Shown here: positions 8,349 to 16,009 of the stretch, piece by piece
Position numbering within the stretch: the stretch's first letter is position 1
How the letters are laid out: every line of letters begins with the position of its first letter
Assembly (NCBI GenBank): GCA_963823105.1
Contig: CAWGKC010000005.1
Span: forward strand, 248,001-312,000
Reading direction: 5' to 3'
Length of the DNA stretch: 64,000 bases
Origin: JAJYKC01 sp963823105
GTDB lineage: Bacteria > Acidobacteriota > Terriglobia > Bryobacterales > Bryobacteraceae
Notes under the pieces: generated by a model
What the model saw: only the letters and a program-made list of their open reading frames with translations
What the model was told of the DNA's origin: nothing
The model's database searches: none
Made by a program: the position numbers and the translations under genes

Positions 8349-8948
8349 TTAGCGCGAGACCAACGATAGAAACTCGTCGCGGGTGTCTTTGCGCTGGCGG
8401 AAGCCGCCGAGCATGGAACTGGTGATGGTTCCCGAGTGTTGTTTTTCGACGCCGCGCATCATCATGCAGAAATGGCGGGCTTCGCAAATGACGCCGACGC
8501 CGCGCGGCTCCAGCACTTGCTGGATGGTATCGGCGACTTGGCGCGTAAGGCGTTCCTGAAGTTGAAGGCGGCGAGCGAACATATCGACGATGCGGGGAAT
8601 TTTACTAAGGCCGATGACTTTGTTCTTGGGCAGGTAGGCGACGTGCATTTTGCCGAAGAAGGGCAGCAAGTGGTGTTCGCACATGCTGAAGAACTCGATG
8701 TCCTTCACCACCACCATTTCGTCGCATTCCTGGGTAAAGAGGGCGCCGTTGACGATTTCGTCGAGATCGGTGGAGTATCCGCTGGTGAGGTAGCGGAGGG
8801 CTTTCTCGGAGCGCTCGGGCGTGCGCAGGAGGCCTTCCCGCGCGGGATCTTCCCCGAGTTTCGCGAGAATTTCCTTCATGTGCGAGGCGATGGAATCGCG
8901 GTCCGCGGCGGCGGGCATCATCCGGACAAGGGCTTTTGAAGTTTTCAT
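8349..8948 (-). CDS. folE: GTP cyclohydrolase I (type IA)
   Basis: The 199-residue enzyme converts GTP to 7,8-dihydroneopterin triphosphate, the entry step to folate, biopterin and queuosine. Family motifs are in order: GEDPAREGLLRTPER, FSMCEHHLLPFFGKMHVAY with the zinc Cys/His residues, VIGLSKIPRIVDMFARRLQ, and VICEARHFCMMMRG with the second zinc Cys. Length is normal. Its ATG overlaps the stop of a PTPS gene by 4 bp (ATGA), tying it to the two PTPS paralogues as one pterin operon. Confidence 0.95.
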   Translation of the reverse strand: MKTSKALVRMMPAAADRDSIASHMKEILAKLGEDPAREGLLRTPERSEKALRYLTSGYSTDLDEIVNGALFTQECDEMVVVKDIEFFSMCEHHLLPFFGKMHVAYLPKNKVIGLSKIPRIVDMFARRLQLQERLTRQVADTIQQVLEPRGVGVICEARHFCMMMRGVEKQHSGTITSSMLGGFRQRKDTRDEFLSLVSR

Positions 8949-9367
8949 GATCGAATCTCGAAAAAGTTGTTCTTCGTCTCCAGCAACCGCACGCCGGCGA
9001 GGGCGGCCGGGCTATCGGGGAAGACCGCGGGCCATGCGGCCGCGATCATCCGCCGAATCACGCCCGCGAGGTTCTCGGTGGTGGGGACGCCGCCGGCGAA
9101 GGCGGGCACTTGCTCGTTTAAATTCTTGTGATCGAGCGAATCCAAAACGCGCGCTCGAATCATCCCATCGAGGCTGGCGACGCTCAGAATTTGGCCGGTT
9201 TGGGCGTTTATGGGACCGGCCACGGCCACTTCCAAAACGTAGTTGTGTCCATGGCCGTGGGGGTTATTGCACTTGCCATAGAGTTCCCGGTTGCCGGCGG
9301 CGGTAAGCGCCGCGGCATTCAGCCGATGGGAAGCGCAGAATCGATAGCGGCGGGTGATGCGCATCAT
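8945..9367 (-). CDS. 6-pyruvoyl-tetrahydropterin synthase / QueD family protein
   Basis: The 140-residue T-fold enzyme acts on dihydroneopterin triphosphate, the FolE product, making either 6-pyruvoyl-tetrahydropterin or 6-carboxy-tetrahydropterin. Zinc histidines are seen in FCASH (His14) and in NNPHGHGHNY. The catalytic Cys33 is in place (YGKCNNP). A late Glu is in LLETKNN. The start is one of two adjacent ATGs (9367 or 9364); 9367 overlaps the upstream stop as ATGA and has GAAGG 6 nt before it. The C-terminus overlaps folE. Whether it serves queuosine or a reduced pterin cofactor cannot be told here; no queC/E/F is in the window. Confidence 0.9.
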   Translation of the reverse strand: MMRITRRYRFCASHRLNAAALTAAGNRELYGKCNNPHGHGHNYVLEVAVAGPINAQTGQILSVASLDGMIRARVLDSLDHKNLNEQVPAFAGGVPTTENLAGVIRRMIAAAWPAVFPDSPAALAGVRLLETKNNFFEIRS

Positions 9368-9786
9368 TGCGAGCCTTCGACGCCGGAGTAATCGACGAAG
9401 AGATCGTCCGTTTCGTAGAGCCGGATGTTGCTCAAGCGCGGGCCTTCCAAGGGAAACTGTGGCCGCAGGCGGCGCCAAATCTCACCTGCGATGTTTTCCG
9501 GCGTGGGAACAAGGCGGTCGAAGGGAGGGACTTCGTAATTGAGGAAACGGTGATCCATCGGTTCGACGACCTCGCGGTTCAAAATGTCTTTGAGGCGTTT
9601 CAGGTCGAACACCATTCCCGTTTCGGGATCGGGCTCGCCTTCGAGCGTGACCTCCAGGACATAGTTGTGGCCGTGGCCATGCGGATTCGCAGCGGGGCCG
9701 TAGATGGCTGCATTGTCTCCGGCGCTCAGTTCCGGGCGGGAGCAGACGTGCGAGGCCGAAAATTCGACGCGGCGAGTGATGAACAT
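9364..9786 (-). CDS. PTPS-family paralogue lacking the catalytic cysteine
   Basis: The 140-residue T-fold protein is related throughout to the next gene. Zinc histidines are kept (FSASH, His13; NPHGHGHNYVLEV), as is the distal Glu in LYETDD. The position equivalent to the neighbour's catalytic Cys33 is Ala32 (YGPAANP), so classical PTPS chemistry should be impaired. It is the first gene of the minus-strand pterin run and overlaps the second PTPS gene by 4 bp. It may form mixed T-fold oligomers, carry out an aldolase-type reaction, or be a PTPS-III-like variant. All three are inference. Confidence 0.88.
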   Translation of the reverse strand: MFITRRVEFSASHVCSRPELSAGDNAAIYGPAANPHGHGHNYVLEVTLEGEPDPETGMVFDLKRLKDILNREVVEPMDHRFLNYEVPPFDRLVPTPENIAGEIWRRLRPQFPLEGPRLSNIRLYETDDLFVDYSGVEGSQ

Positions 9787-9869
9787 TCTCTATCCTCTGT
9801 TTGGATGCGCGAGTGGCGCGGGGCGATACTTTCGTTTGCCTCTATAATCGAAGAGGACCGGGTAAATCG

Positions 9870-10385
9870 ATGAAAAGCAACACCGATAGAATCCTTCTCA
9901 TTTTATTGTGCCTGTTTGTGGCGGCGCTTGGATGGACGATCGTCTCCGGCATGAGGGAGCGGGTGGTGGAAGTGGGTGACAAAGCGCCGGATTTCCGCGT
10001 CGTCACCGACGATGGAAAGACGATGACGCCGGAGGACTTCGGCGGGAAGGTGCTGGTGCTGAACTTCTGGGCGGCGTGGTGCGAGCCTTGCGTCGAGGAG
10101 ACGCCGTCGCTGAATCGGTTCGCGCGGCAGACTGCGGCGTCGGGCGTTGTGGTGCTGGGAATCAGCATAGACAGGAACCAGAAGCTGTACGACCAGTTCC
10201 GCCAGCGCTTTCATGTGGCGTTTGAGACCTCGCGCGATCCGGAGGCGAACATTTCGGCGAGCTATGGGACGTACAAAGTTCCAGAGACGTATATCATCGG
10301 CCGGGATGGGAAAGTGGCGCGAAAGATCATCTCGAACATCGACTGGACGGATCCGGAAGTGATTCGCTTCGCGACGTCGCTATAG
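9870..10385 (+). CDS. Membrane-anchored thioredoxin-like protein (TlpA/ResA type)
   Basis: The 171-residue protein has one N-terminal membrane anchor (about residues 8-26) and an AhpC/TSA-like thioredoxin domain with active site WCEPC (Cys71, Cys74) and cis-Pro region KVPETYIIG. It would face the periplasm and reduce or exchange disulfides, as in cytochrome c maturation. I took the ATG at 9870, which places the anchor at the N-terminus; the frame is open from 9801. A TATAAT lies at 9843-9848. It precedes the glcD gene by 9 bp. Confidence 0.88.
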   Translation: MKSNTDRILLILLCLFVAALGWTIVSGMRERVVEVGDKAPDFRVVTDDGKTMTPEDFGGKVLVLNFWAAWCEPCVEETPSLNRFARQTAASGVVVLGISIDRNQKLYDQFRQRFHVAFETSRDPEANISASYGTYKVPETYIIGRDGKVARKIISNIDWTDPEVIRFATSL

Positions 10386-10394
10386 ATTTGGAAA

Positions 10395-11825
10395 ATGGCC
10401 GATACCGACCTGCTGCGGGAAGCGACGGAGCTGCTGGGAGCGGACGGCGTTCTGCATGAAGCCGAGGATCTGTCGCTTTACGAATACGACGGCGGGGTGG
10501 ACAAGGCGCGCCCGGAACTGGTGGTATTTCCCGCCTGCACGCGCCACGTGGTGGAGTTGGCGCGATTAGCGAAGAAGCACGGGACGCCGATCGTGGGGCG
10601 CGGCGCGGGGACGGGGCTGAGCGGCGGAGCGATTCCACGTTCGGGAGGGATGGTGATCTCCTTCGCGCGCATGAAGGGGATCGTCGAAGTGGATCTGAGC
10701 AACGAGCGCGCGGTGTTGCAGCCGGGCGTGGTGAACCTGGACATTTCGGCGGCGGTGAGCAAGGACGGCTATTTCTATGCACCCGATCCATCGAGCCAAC
10801 GGGCTTGCACGATCGGCGGCAACGTTTCCGAGAACGCGGGCGGGCCGCACACCCTGGCCTATGGCGTGACGACGAACCATGTGCTGGGGCTGGAATTGGT
10901 GCTGCCCGACGGGACGCGGATCGAGACGGGCGGGGAGGCGCCGGATCTGCCCGGATACGATTTGACGGGATTGTTCACCGGATCGGAAGGGACGCTGGCG
11001 CTGGTGACGCGGGTGGTGGTGCGGTTGATGCGGCGGCCGGAAATGGTGAAGACGATCTTGGCCGTCTACGATTCGGTGGACCGGTGCGCGGATACGGTGT
11101 CGGAAATTACGGCGCGGGCGATTACGCCGGCGGCGGTGGAGATGCTGGACGGGGTGATGCTGCGGATGGTGGAGGAGGCGACGCACGCCGGGTATCCGAT
11201 GGACGCTTCCGCGGTGTTGTTGATCGAGTTGGAGGGACTGCGCGAGGTGGTGGAGGAGCAGGCGGAGCAGGTGAGGGAGGCTTGCGAACGTTGCGGAGCG
11301 CGGGAGTTTCGCGTGGCGCGCACGGAGGAGGAGCGCGAGCTGCTGTGGAAGGGGCGGAAGAACGCCTTCGGTGCCGTGGGACGGGTAAGTCCGTCTTATT
11401 ACGTGCAGGACGGCGTGGTGCCGCGCACGGAAATAGCGCCGACGTTGCGCTTTATCGAACAGACGGCGCGGGAGCACGGCTTGACGATCAGCAATATCTT
11501 CCACGCGGGCGACGGCAACATGCATCCGATCATTTTGTTCAATCCGCGCAAGCCGGGCGAACTGGAGCGGGCCAAAGCGGCCGGAGACGCGATTCTGCGA
11601 TTCTGCGTTTCGCGCGGCGGGTCGATCACTGGCGAGCACGGAGTGGGGATGGAGAAGATGGAGCTGATCGCCAGCCAGTTTTCGAGCGACTCGCTGGATT
11701 TGATCGCCGCGATCAAGAAGCTGTTCGATCCGGAGTGCCGGTTGAATCCGGGGAAGATGCTTCCGACGGGTAAGGGCTGCATGGAGATCCGGCAGAGGCC
11801 GCTGACAAAGGCCACCGCGTTGTAG
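10395..11825 (+). CDS. glcD: FAD-linked glycolate/D-lactate oxidase subunit (GlcD type)
   Basis: The 476-residue flavoprotein has an N-terminal FAD-binding PCMH domain (VVFPACTRHVVELARLAKKHG, then GRGAGTGLSGGAIP and the phosphate-contacting IGGNVSENAGGPHTLAYG). The C-terminal FAD-oxidase domain has FHAGDGNMHPIILFN and GGSITGEHGVGMEK. It oxidises a 2-hydroxyacid such as glycolate or D-lactate. In E. coli it works with GlcE and the iron-sulfur GlcF; neither follows here, so the partner is elsewhere or the enzyme is a stand-alone dehydrogenase. Confidence 0.9.
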   Translation: MADTDLLREATELLGADGVLHEAEDLSLYEYDGGVDKARPELVVFPACTRHVVELARLAKKHGTPIVGRGAGTGLSGGAIPRSGGMVISFARMKGIVEVDLSNERAVLQPGVVNLDISAAVSKDGYFYAPDPSSQRACTIGGNVSENAGGPHTLAYGVTTNHVLGLELVLPDGTRIETGGEAPDLPGYDLTGLFTGSEGTLALVTRVVVRLMRRPEMVKTILAVYDSVDRCADTVSEITARAITPAAVEMLDGVMLRMVEEATHAGYPMDASAVLLIELEGLREVVEEQAEQVREACERCGAREFRVARTEEERELLWKGRKNAFGAVGRVSPSYYVQDGVVPRTEIAPTLRFIEQTAREHGLTISNIFHAGDGNMHPIILFNPRKPGELERAKAAGDAILRFCVSRGGSITGEHGVGMEKMELIASQFSSDSLDLIAAIKKLFDPECRLNPGKMLPTGKGCMEIRQRPLTKATAL

Positions 11826-11838
11826 GGCGCGGCCCTGC

Positions 11839-11844
11839 TATAAA
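11839..11844 (+). promoter_or_regulatory. Candidate extended -10 box (TG-C-TATAAA)
   Basis: TGCTATAAA lies in the 29-bp gap after glcD. The hexamer ends 10 nt before the ATG at 11855, so a transcript would have a leader of only about 3-4 nt. No Shine-Dalgarno sequence is seen. No -35 match is evident, which fits an extended -10 promoter. Confidence 0.4.
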
Positions 11845-11854
11845 GGTTTGCACG

Positions 11855-14446
11855 ATGAGCCGCCGTTTTCTCACGGACCGAGCCCTGTACTGGCTTCTGA
11901 TTTTTCTAGCGCTTGCGGTGGGCGGCTTCCACGCCGCCTATTCGGTGTCCGTCGTGAATGCGCTGGGCAAGGAGACGGGAGAGGCCGCGCGTCCGATTTA
12001 CATGGACCTCGACTCGAATCGGATTCTGGCCGTAAATGGGCTGGAGAAAGCGAACGGAGCGAGGCCGGGCGACGAATTGATGGAGGTGGGCGGGAAGCCT
12101 TACACCGGCGAGGCGGAGTTGAGCGCGATGTTGCGCGGAAAGGTGCCCGGCGATCCGTTGACGATGCGCGTTCGGCGGGCGGGCGCGGATCGGACGGTGA
12201 CGCTTCTGCTGGCGCCGTATCAAGGACCTTCGAACCGCGCGGTGCGCTGGTTCGTTTATCTTGTCACTCAAGTCGTCACACCGCTGTTTTGCATCGCGCT
12301 GGGCCTGATGGTGGTGTTTATTCGCGTGCGCGATCCGCTCGCGTGGCTGCTGCTGGGCTTGATGATGAGTTTTGCCAATCTCAGTACAAACGGCGATTTC
12401 GTTATGGATATCCTGTGGCGATGGCCGAATCCGTTCCGCGACGCGGGGCTGGCGTATCACACGATGTTCGGCGCGGCGTGGGCGATTCCAATGCTGCTGT
12501 TCGGGATCTATTTTCCGGACCGCCTGGCGGTGGACCGGCGCCGTCCGTGGTTGAAGTGGCTATTGATCGCTCCGCTGGCGGCGAACGGAATGCTGATGGC
12601 GCTTCTGTCCGTCGCCGACGCCGAGATGAGCGGGCGCTTTTCCGCGCTGGCGGCGGCGGCGAGGGTGCTGGAGCCGGCTTCGGTGTATGTCAGCATGATC
12701 GCCATCGGCGGGTTCTTCGCGGCATTGGGGTACAGGATCGCGAAGTCTCCGGCGCCGGACGCGCGGCGGAGGCTCCGGCTTTTACGATGGGGCGCGTCGG
12801 CGGCGATGCTGCCGCTATTATTCGTGGTGATTTTCGGGCTGGCGAGAGGATTCGGAAACATTCCCGAGTTGCTGTGGGTTCCGGCGTTTTTCCTGCTGAT
12901 TCTTTTTCCGCTGACGTTGGCGTATGTGATCGTGGTTCATCGGGCGATGGATTTGCGCGCGGTGCTGCGGCAGGGCTTGCAATACGCATTGGCGCAGCGC
13001 GGAGTGAGGGTGGCGCAAGTGCTGGCCACGGCGGGGGTGGTCGCGGCGGGGTTTTTGCTCGCGGAAGATCCATCCAGGAACCGGGCCGAGAAGATCGCCG
13101 TTCTGGCGCTGGGCGTGGCGCTGGCCGGTTGGCTCAACGCCGGCGCGACGAAATTACGGCTGTGGGTGGATCAGCGTTTCTTCCGGGAAGCCTATCGCGC
13201 GGAGCAGGTTTTGGGAGAACTCAGCCAGGAAGTGCGCACCATGATCGAGACTCAACCATTGCTTGAAACCGTGGCGAGGCGAATCTCGGAGACATTGCAT
13301 GTGGAGCGTATCGCGATGCTGGTGAACCGCGGTGGACGGTTCGAGCCGGCCTACGCTTCGGGTTACGCCGAGGCGCCTTCGGTGAGCTTTGACGAGGGCG
13401 CGGGCGCGGCCGCCGTGCTGGCGCTGAACCGCGAGCCGTTGCGCGTTTATTTTGACGACCCGGATTCCTGGGTGTATCGCAACGCGGAGATGAACGGCGT
13501 GGAAACCGGGCGGTTGCAGGCGCTCGATACGCAGTTGCTGTTGCCGTTGGCGGTGCGGGAGAAGATGGTGGGGATCATCAGCCTGGGACCGAAGCGTTCG
13601 GAGGAGCCGTACTCGAAATCCGACGTCAGCCTGCTGGAATCGGTGGCGGCGCAGACGGGACTGGCGCTGGAGAACAGCCGGCTCACCGGGCAGATCGCCG
13701 GGGAAGTGGCGCGGCGGGAGAGGCTGAACCGCGAATTGGAGATCGCGCGCGAGGTGCAGGAGCGGCTGTTTCCACAGAGCTTTCCAGAGGTGGAGGGTCT
13801 TGAGTATGGAGGCCGGTGCCGCCCGGCGCTGGGTGTGGGCGGGGACTACTACGATTTTCTCCATCTTCCGAACGGCCAGTTCGGCATCGCGATCGGGGAC
13901 ATTTCCGGTAAAGGGATTCCGGCCGCGTTGTTGATGGCGAGCCTCCAGGCCTCGCTGCGCGGGCAGACGATCGACGGCCGGTCCGATCTGGCGAAGTTGA
14001 TGGCGAACCTGAATCAGTTGATCTACGACTCATCGCCGGAGAACCGGTACGCGACGTTCTTCTACGCGCAATACGACACGGGGACGGGGGATCTTCTGTA
14101 TGTGAACGGCGGGCACAATCCGCCGATGATCTTTCGCGGGGACGAGGTGATCCGGTTGGAGGCGGGCGGGCCGGTGATCGGCCTGTTCCCCCCGTCGCGT
14201 TACGTCGAAACCCACTTCCAAACGCAGCCAGGCGACATACTCGTGCTTTTCACCGATGGCATCAGCGAGGCGATGAATCCGGTGGAGGAAGAGTGGGGCG
14301 AGGAGGCGTTGATCGAAGCGGTGCGGGGATGCCGGACGCTTTCCTGCGTGGACATGATCGGCCGAATGATTGAAGAAGCCGATCGATTCGCCGCGGGCGC
14401 TCCGCAGCACGACGACATGACGGCGATGGTGGTGAAGGTGCGATAG
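11855..14446 (+). CDS. PDZ / multi-pass membrane / GAF / PP2C (SpoIIE) phosphatase
   Basis: The 863-residue protein starts with one transmembrane helix and a periplasmic PDZ-like domain (GLEKANGARPGDELMEVGG). About eight hydrophobic helices follow (residues 130-430), then a GAF domain (about 450-600), a coiled linker ELEIAREVQERLFP, and a RsbU-type PP2C domain with GGDYYDFLHLP, IGDISGKGIPAALLMA and FTDGISEAMN. It should sense a periplasmic or membrane signal and dephosphorylate an anti-sigma antagonist. The membrane core resembles that of the sensor starting at 61999 (AMDLRAVLRQGLQYALA here, LMDVDIIFQQGYVYTIA there), so the same input module has different outputs. Confidence 0.88.
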   Translation: MSRRFLTDRALYWLLIFLALAVGGFHAAYSVSVVNALGKETGEAARPIYMDLDSNRILAVNGLEKANGARPGDELMEVGGKPYTGEAELSAMLRGKVPGDPLTMRVRRAGADRTVTLLLAPYQGPSNRAVRWFVYLVTQVVTPLFCIALGLMVVFIRVRDPLAWLLLGLMMSFANLSTNGDFVMDILWRWPNPFRDAGLAYHTMFGAAWAIPMLLFGIYFPDRLAVDRRRPWLKWLLIAPLAANGMLMALLSVADAEMSGRFSALAAAARVLEPASVYVSMIAIGGFFAALGYRIAKSPAPDARRRLRLLRWGASAAMLPLLFVVIFGLARGFGNIPELLWVPAFFLLILFPLTLAYVIVVHRAMDLRAVLRQGLQYALAQRGVRVAQVLATAGVVAAGFLLAEDPSRNRAEKIAVLALGVALAGWLNAGATKLRLWVDQRFFREAYRAEQVLGELSQEVRTMIETQPLLETVARRISETLHVERIAMLVNRGGRFEPAYASGYAEAPSVSFDEGAGAAAVLALNREPLRVYFDDPDSWVYRNAEMNGVETGRLQALDTQLLLPLAVREKMVGIISLGPKRSEEPYSKSDVSLLESVAAQTGLALENSRLTGQIAGEVARRERLNRELEIAREVQERLFPQSFPEVEGLEYGGRCRPALGVGGDYYDFLHLPNGQFGIAIGDISGKGIPAALLMASLQASLRGQTIDGRSDLAKLMANLNQLIYDSSPENRYATFFYAQYDTGTGDLLYVNGGHNPPMIFRGDEVIRLEAGGPVIGLFPPSRYVETHFQTQPGDILVLFTDGISEAMNPVEEEWGEEALIEAVRGCRTLSCVDMIGRMIEEADRFAAGAPQHDDMTAMVVKVR

Positions 14447-14538
14447 CGAGTCCGGGAACCGGCGGGCAACGGTTTGCGTATTCACTCTTTGGTCCGGCTC
14501 TCGCGGGCGGCGGAATTCATTCAATGGGAGATGCGGCA

Positions 14539-15411
14539 ATGGAATTACGAATTGAAGGACTATCTAAAACTTACCCGAACGGAGTACGGGCGCTCGACGA
14601 CGTCTCGCTGACGATTCCGCTGGGCATGTACGGATTGCTGGGGCCGAACGGCGCGGGGAAGTCCACGCTGATGCGGATCGTCGCCACGCTGCAATCGCCG
14701 GATAGCGGATCGGCGTTTCTTGGCGGCATCGACGTGTTGCGGCAGAAGGACGAGGTGCGGAAGAGGCTGGGGTATCTGCCGCAGGATTTCGGGGTCTATC
14801 CGCGCATCTCGGCGCGGGAAATGTTGGATCACCTGGCGCTGCTGAAGGGGTTCGCGAACGGGCGGGAGCGGAAGGAGCTTGTCGATTCGCTGCTACATCG
14901 CGTGAATTTGCACCAGGTGCGCAAGAAGGCGCTGGCGAGTTTCTCCGGTGGCATGAGGCAACGGTTCGGGATCGCGCAGGCGTTGATCGGCGATCCTCAG
15001 TTGTTGATCGTGGACGAGCCGACCGCGGGTCTCGACCCTGGCGAGCGCAACCGGTTTTACAATTTGTTGTCGGAAATCGGAGAGAACGTCATCGTCATTC
15101 TTTCCACGCATATCGTGGAGGACGTAATGGAGCTTTGCACGAACATGGCGATCATTCACGAGGGCAGGGTTCTGTTCGCGGGAGCGCCGGATTTGGCGGT
15201 CGGCGCGATCGGCGGAAAGATATGGCAGCGGTTTATTACGAAGGCGGAGATGAAGGATTACGAAATCCGGTACAAGGTGATTTCGAGCAGACTAATCTCG
15301 GGGCGGCCGCTGATTCACGTCTTCAGCGCGGAGATGCCAGGCGACGGATTCGAGCCGGCGGCGGCGGATCTTGAAGACGTGTTCTTTTCGAAGATCGCCG
15401 GGATGAACTAG
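14539..15411 (+). CDS. ABC transporter ATP-binding protein
   Basis: The 290-residue ATPase has Walker A GPNGAGKS, Q-loop YLPQDFG, signature FSGGMRQR, Walker B LLIVDEPTAGLDP and H-loop STHIVED. It is of the type paired with ABC-2 permeases. I prefer the ATG at 14539, which has GGGAG 8 nt upstream, over the ATG at 14524. The permease/peptidase gene follows after 13 bp, so the two form one exporter system. The substrate is unknown; the M1 fusion suggests peptide or protein handling. Confidence 0.88.
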   Translation: MELRIEGLSKTYPNGVRALDDVSLTIPLGMYGLLGPNGAGKSTLMRIVATLQSPDSGSAFLGGIDVLRQKDEVRKRLGYLPQDFGVYPRISAREMLDHLALLKGFANGRERKELVDSLLHRVNLHQVRKKALASFSGGMRQRFGIAQALIGDPQLLIVDEPTAGLDPGERNRFYNLLSEIGENVIVILSTHIVEDVMELCTNMAIIHEGRVLFAGAPDLAVGAIGGKIWQRFITKAEMKDYEIRYKVISSRLISGRPLIHVFSAEMPGDGFEPAAADLEDVFFSKIAGMN

Positions 15412-15424
15412 GCGGCAAGCGCAA

Positions 15425-16009
15425 ATGTTATTTCACTTTTTCGCCTTCGAGGTTCGATACTGGCTGCGGTCGTGGATGCTGTGGATCTTTCTGGCGATTA
15501 TCTCGCTGATGATCTTCGGTGCGACGGCGACGGACAAGGTGATCGTCGGCGGGGCGCTGGAGAACACTTACAAGAACGCTCCATACGTCATCGAGAATTT
15601 TTACTCCTTTCTGTGTTTGTTGACGCTTTTAATGACTGTGGCGTTCGTGAACTCGGCGGCGACGCGGGACTTTTCCTCGAACACGTACCAGATGATTTTT
15701 ACCAAGCCGATCCATAAGTCCAGCTACTTACTGGGAAGATATCTGGGATCGTCGCTGATCGCCGTAATTCCGATGTTGGGCGTCACAGTGGGAATCCTTG
15801 TGGCGAAATGGATGCCATGGGTGGACGCCGAGCGGTGGGGGCCGGTGAACTGGATGGCGCACTTGGACGGCATTCTGGTGTTCGCGATTCCGAATACTTT
15901 TTTCATCGCCGCGATTATTTTCGCGATCGCCGTGCTGACTCGGAGCACCGTAACGTCGTTCATCGGCGGGCTGGTGTTGATCACGGCTACGGTGTGGGCC
16001 AGGCGTTGA
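15425..16009 (+). CDS. ABC permease / M1 aminopeptidase fusion, N-terminal part (split by indel)
   Basis: These 194 residues are the first membrane segments of an ABC-2 type permease (YWLRSWMLWIFLAIISLMIF, then the FSSNTYQMIFTKP loop and further helices). The frame ends at a TGA only because of an apparent single-base deletion near 15994. Restoring one G gives ITATVVGQALTTDL, which joins smoothly to the next entry. Read together, 15425-19014 encode a protein of about 1195 residues, the expected size for acidobacterial permease/M1 fusions. Sequencing error is more likely than a true break, since no other damage is visible. Confidence 0.8.
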   Translation: MLFHFFAFEVRYWLRSWMLWIFLAIISLMIFGATATDKVIVGGALENTYKNAPYVIENFYSFLCLLTLLMTVAFVNSAATRDFSSNTYQMIFTKPIHKSSYLLGRYLGSSLIAVIPMLGVTVGILVAKWMPWVDAERWGPVNWMAHLDGILVFAIPNTFFIAAIIFAIAVLTRSTVTSFIGGLVLITATVWARR

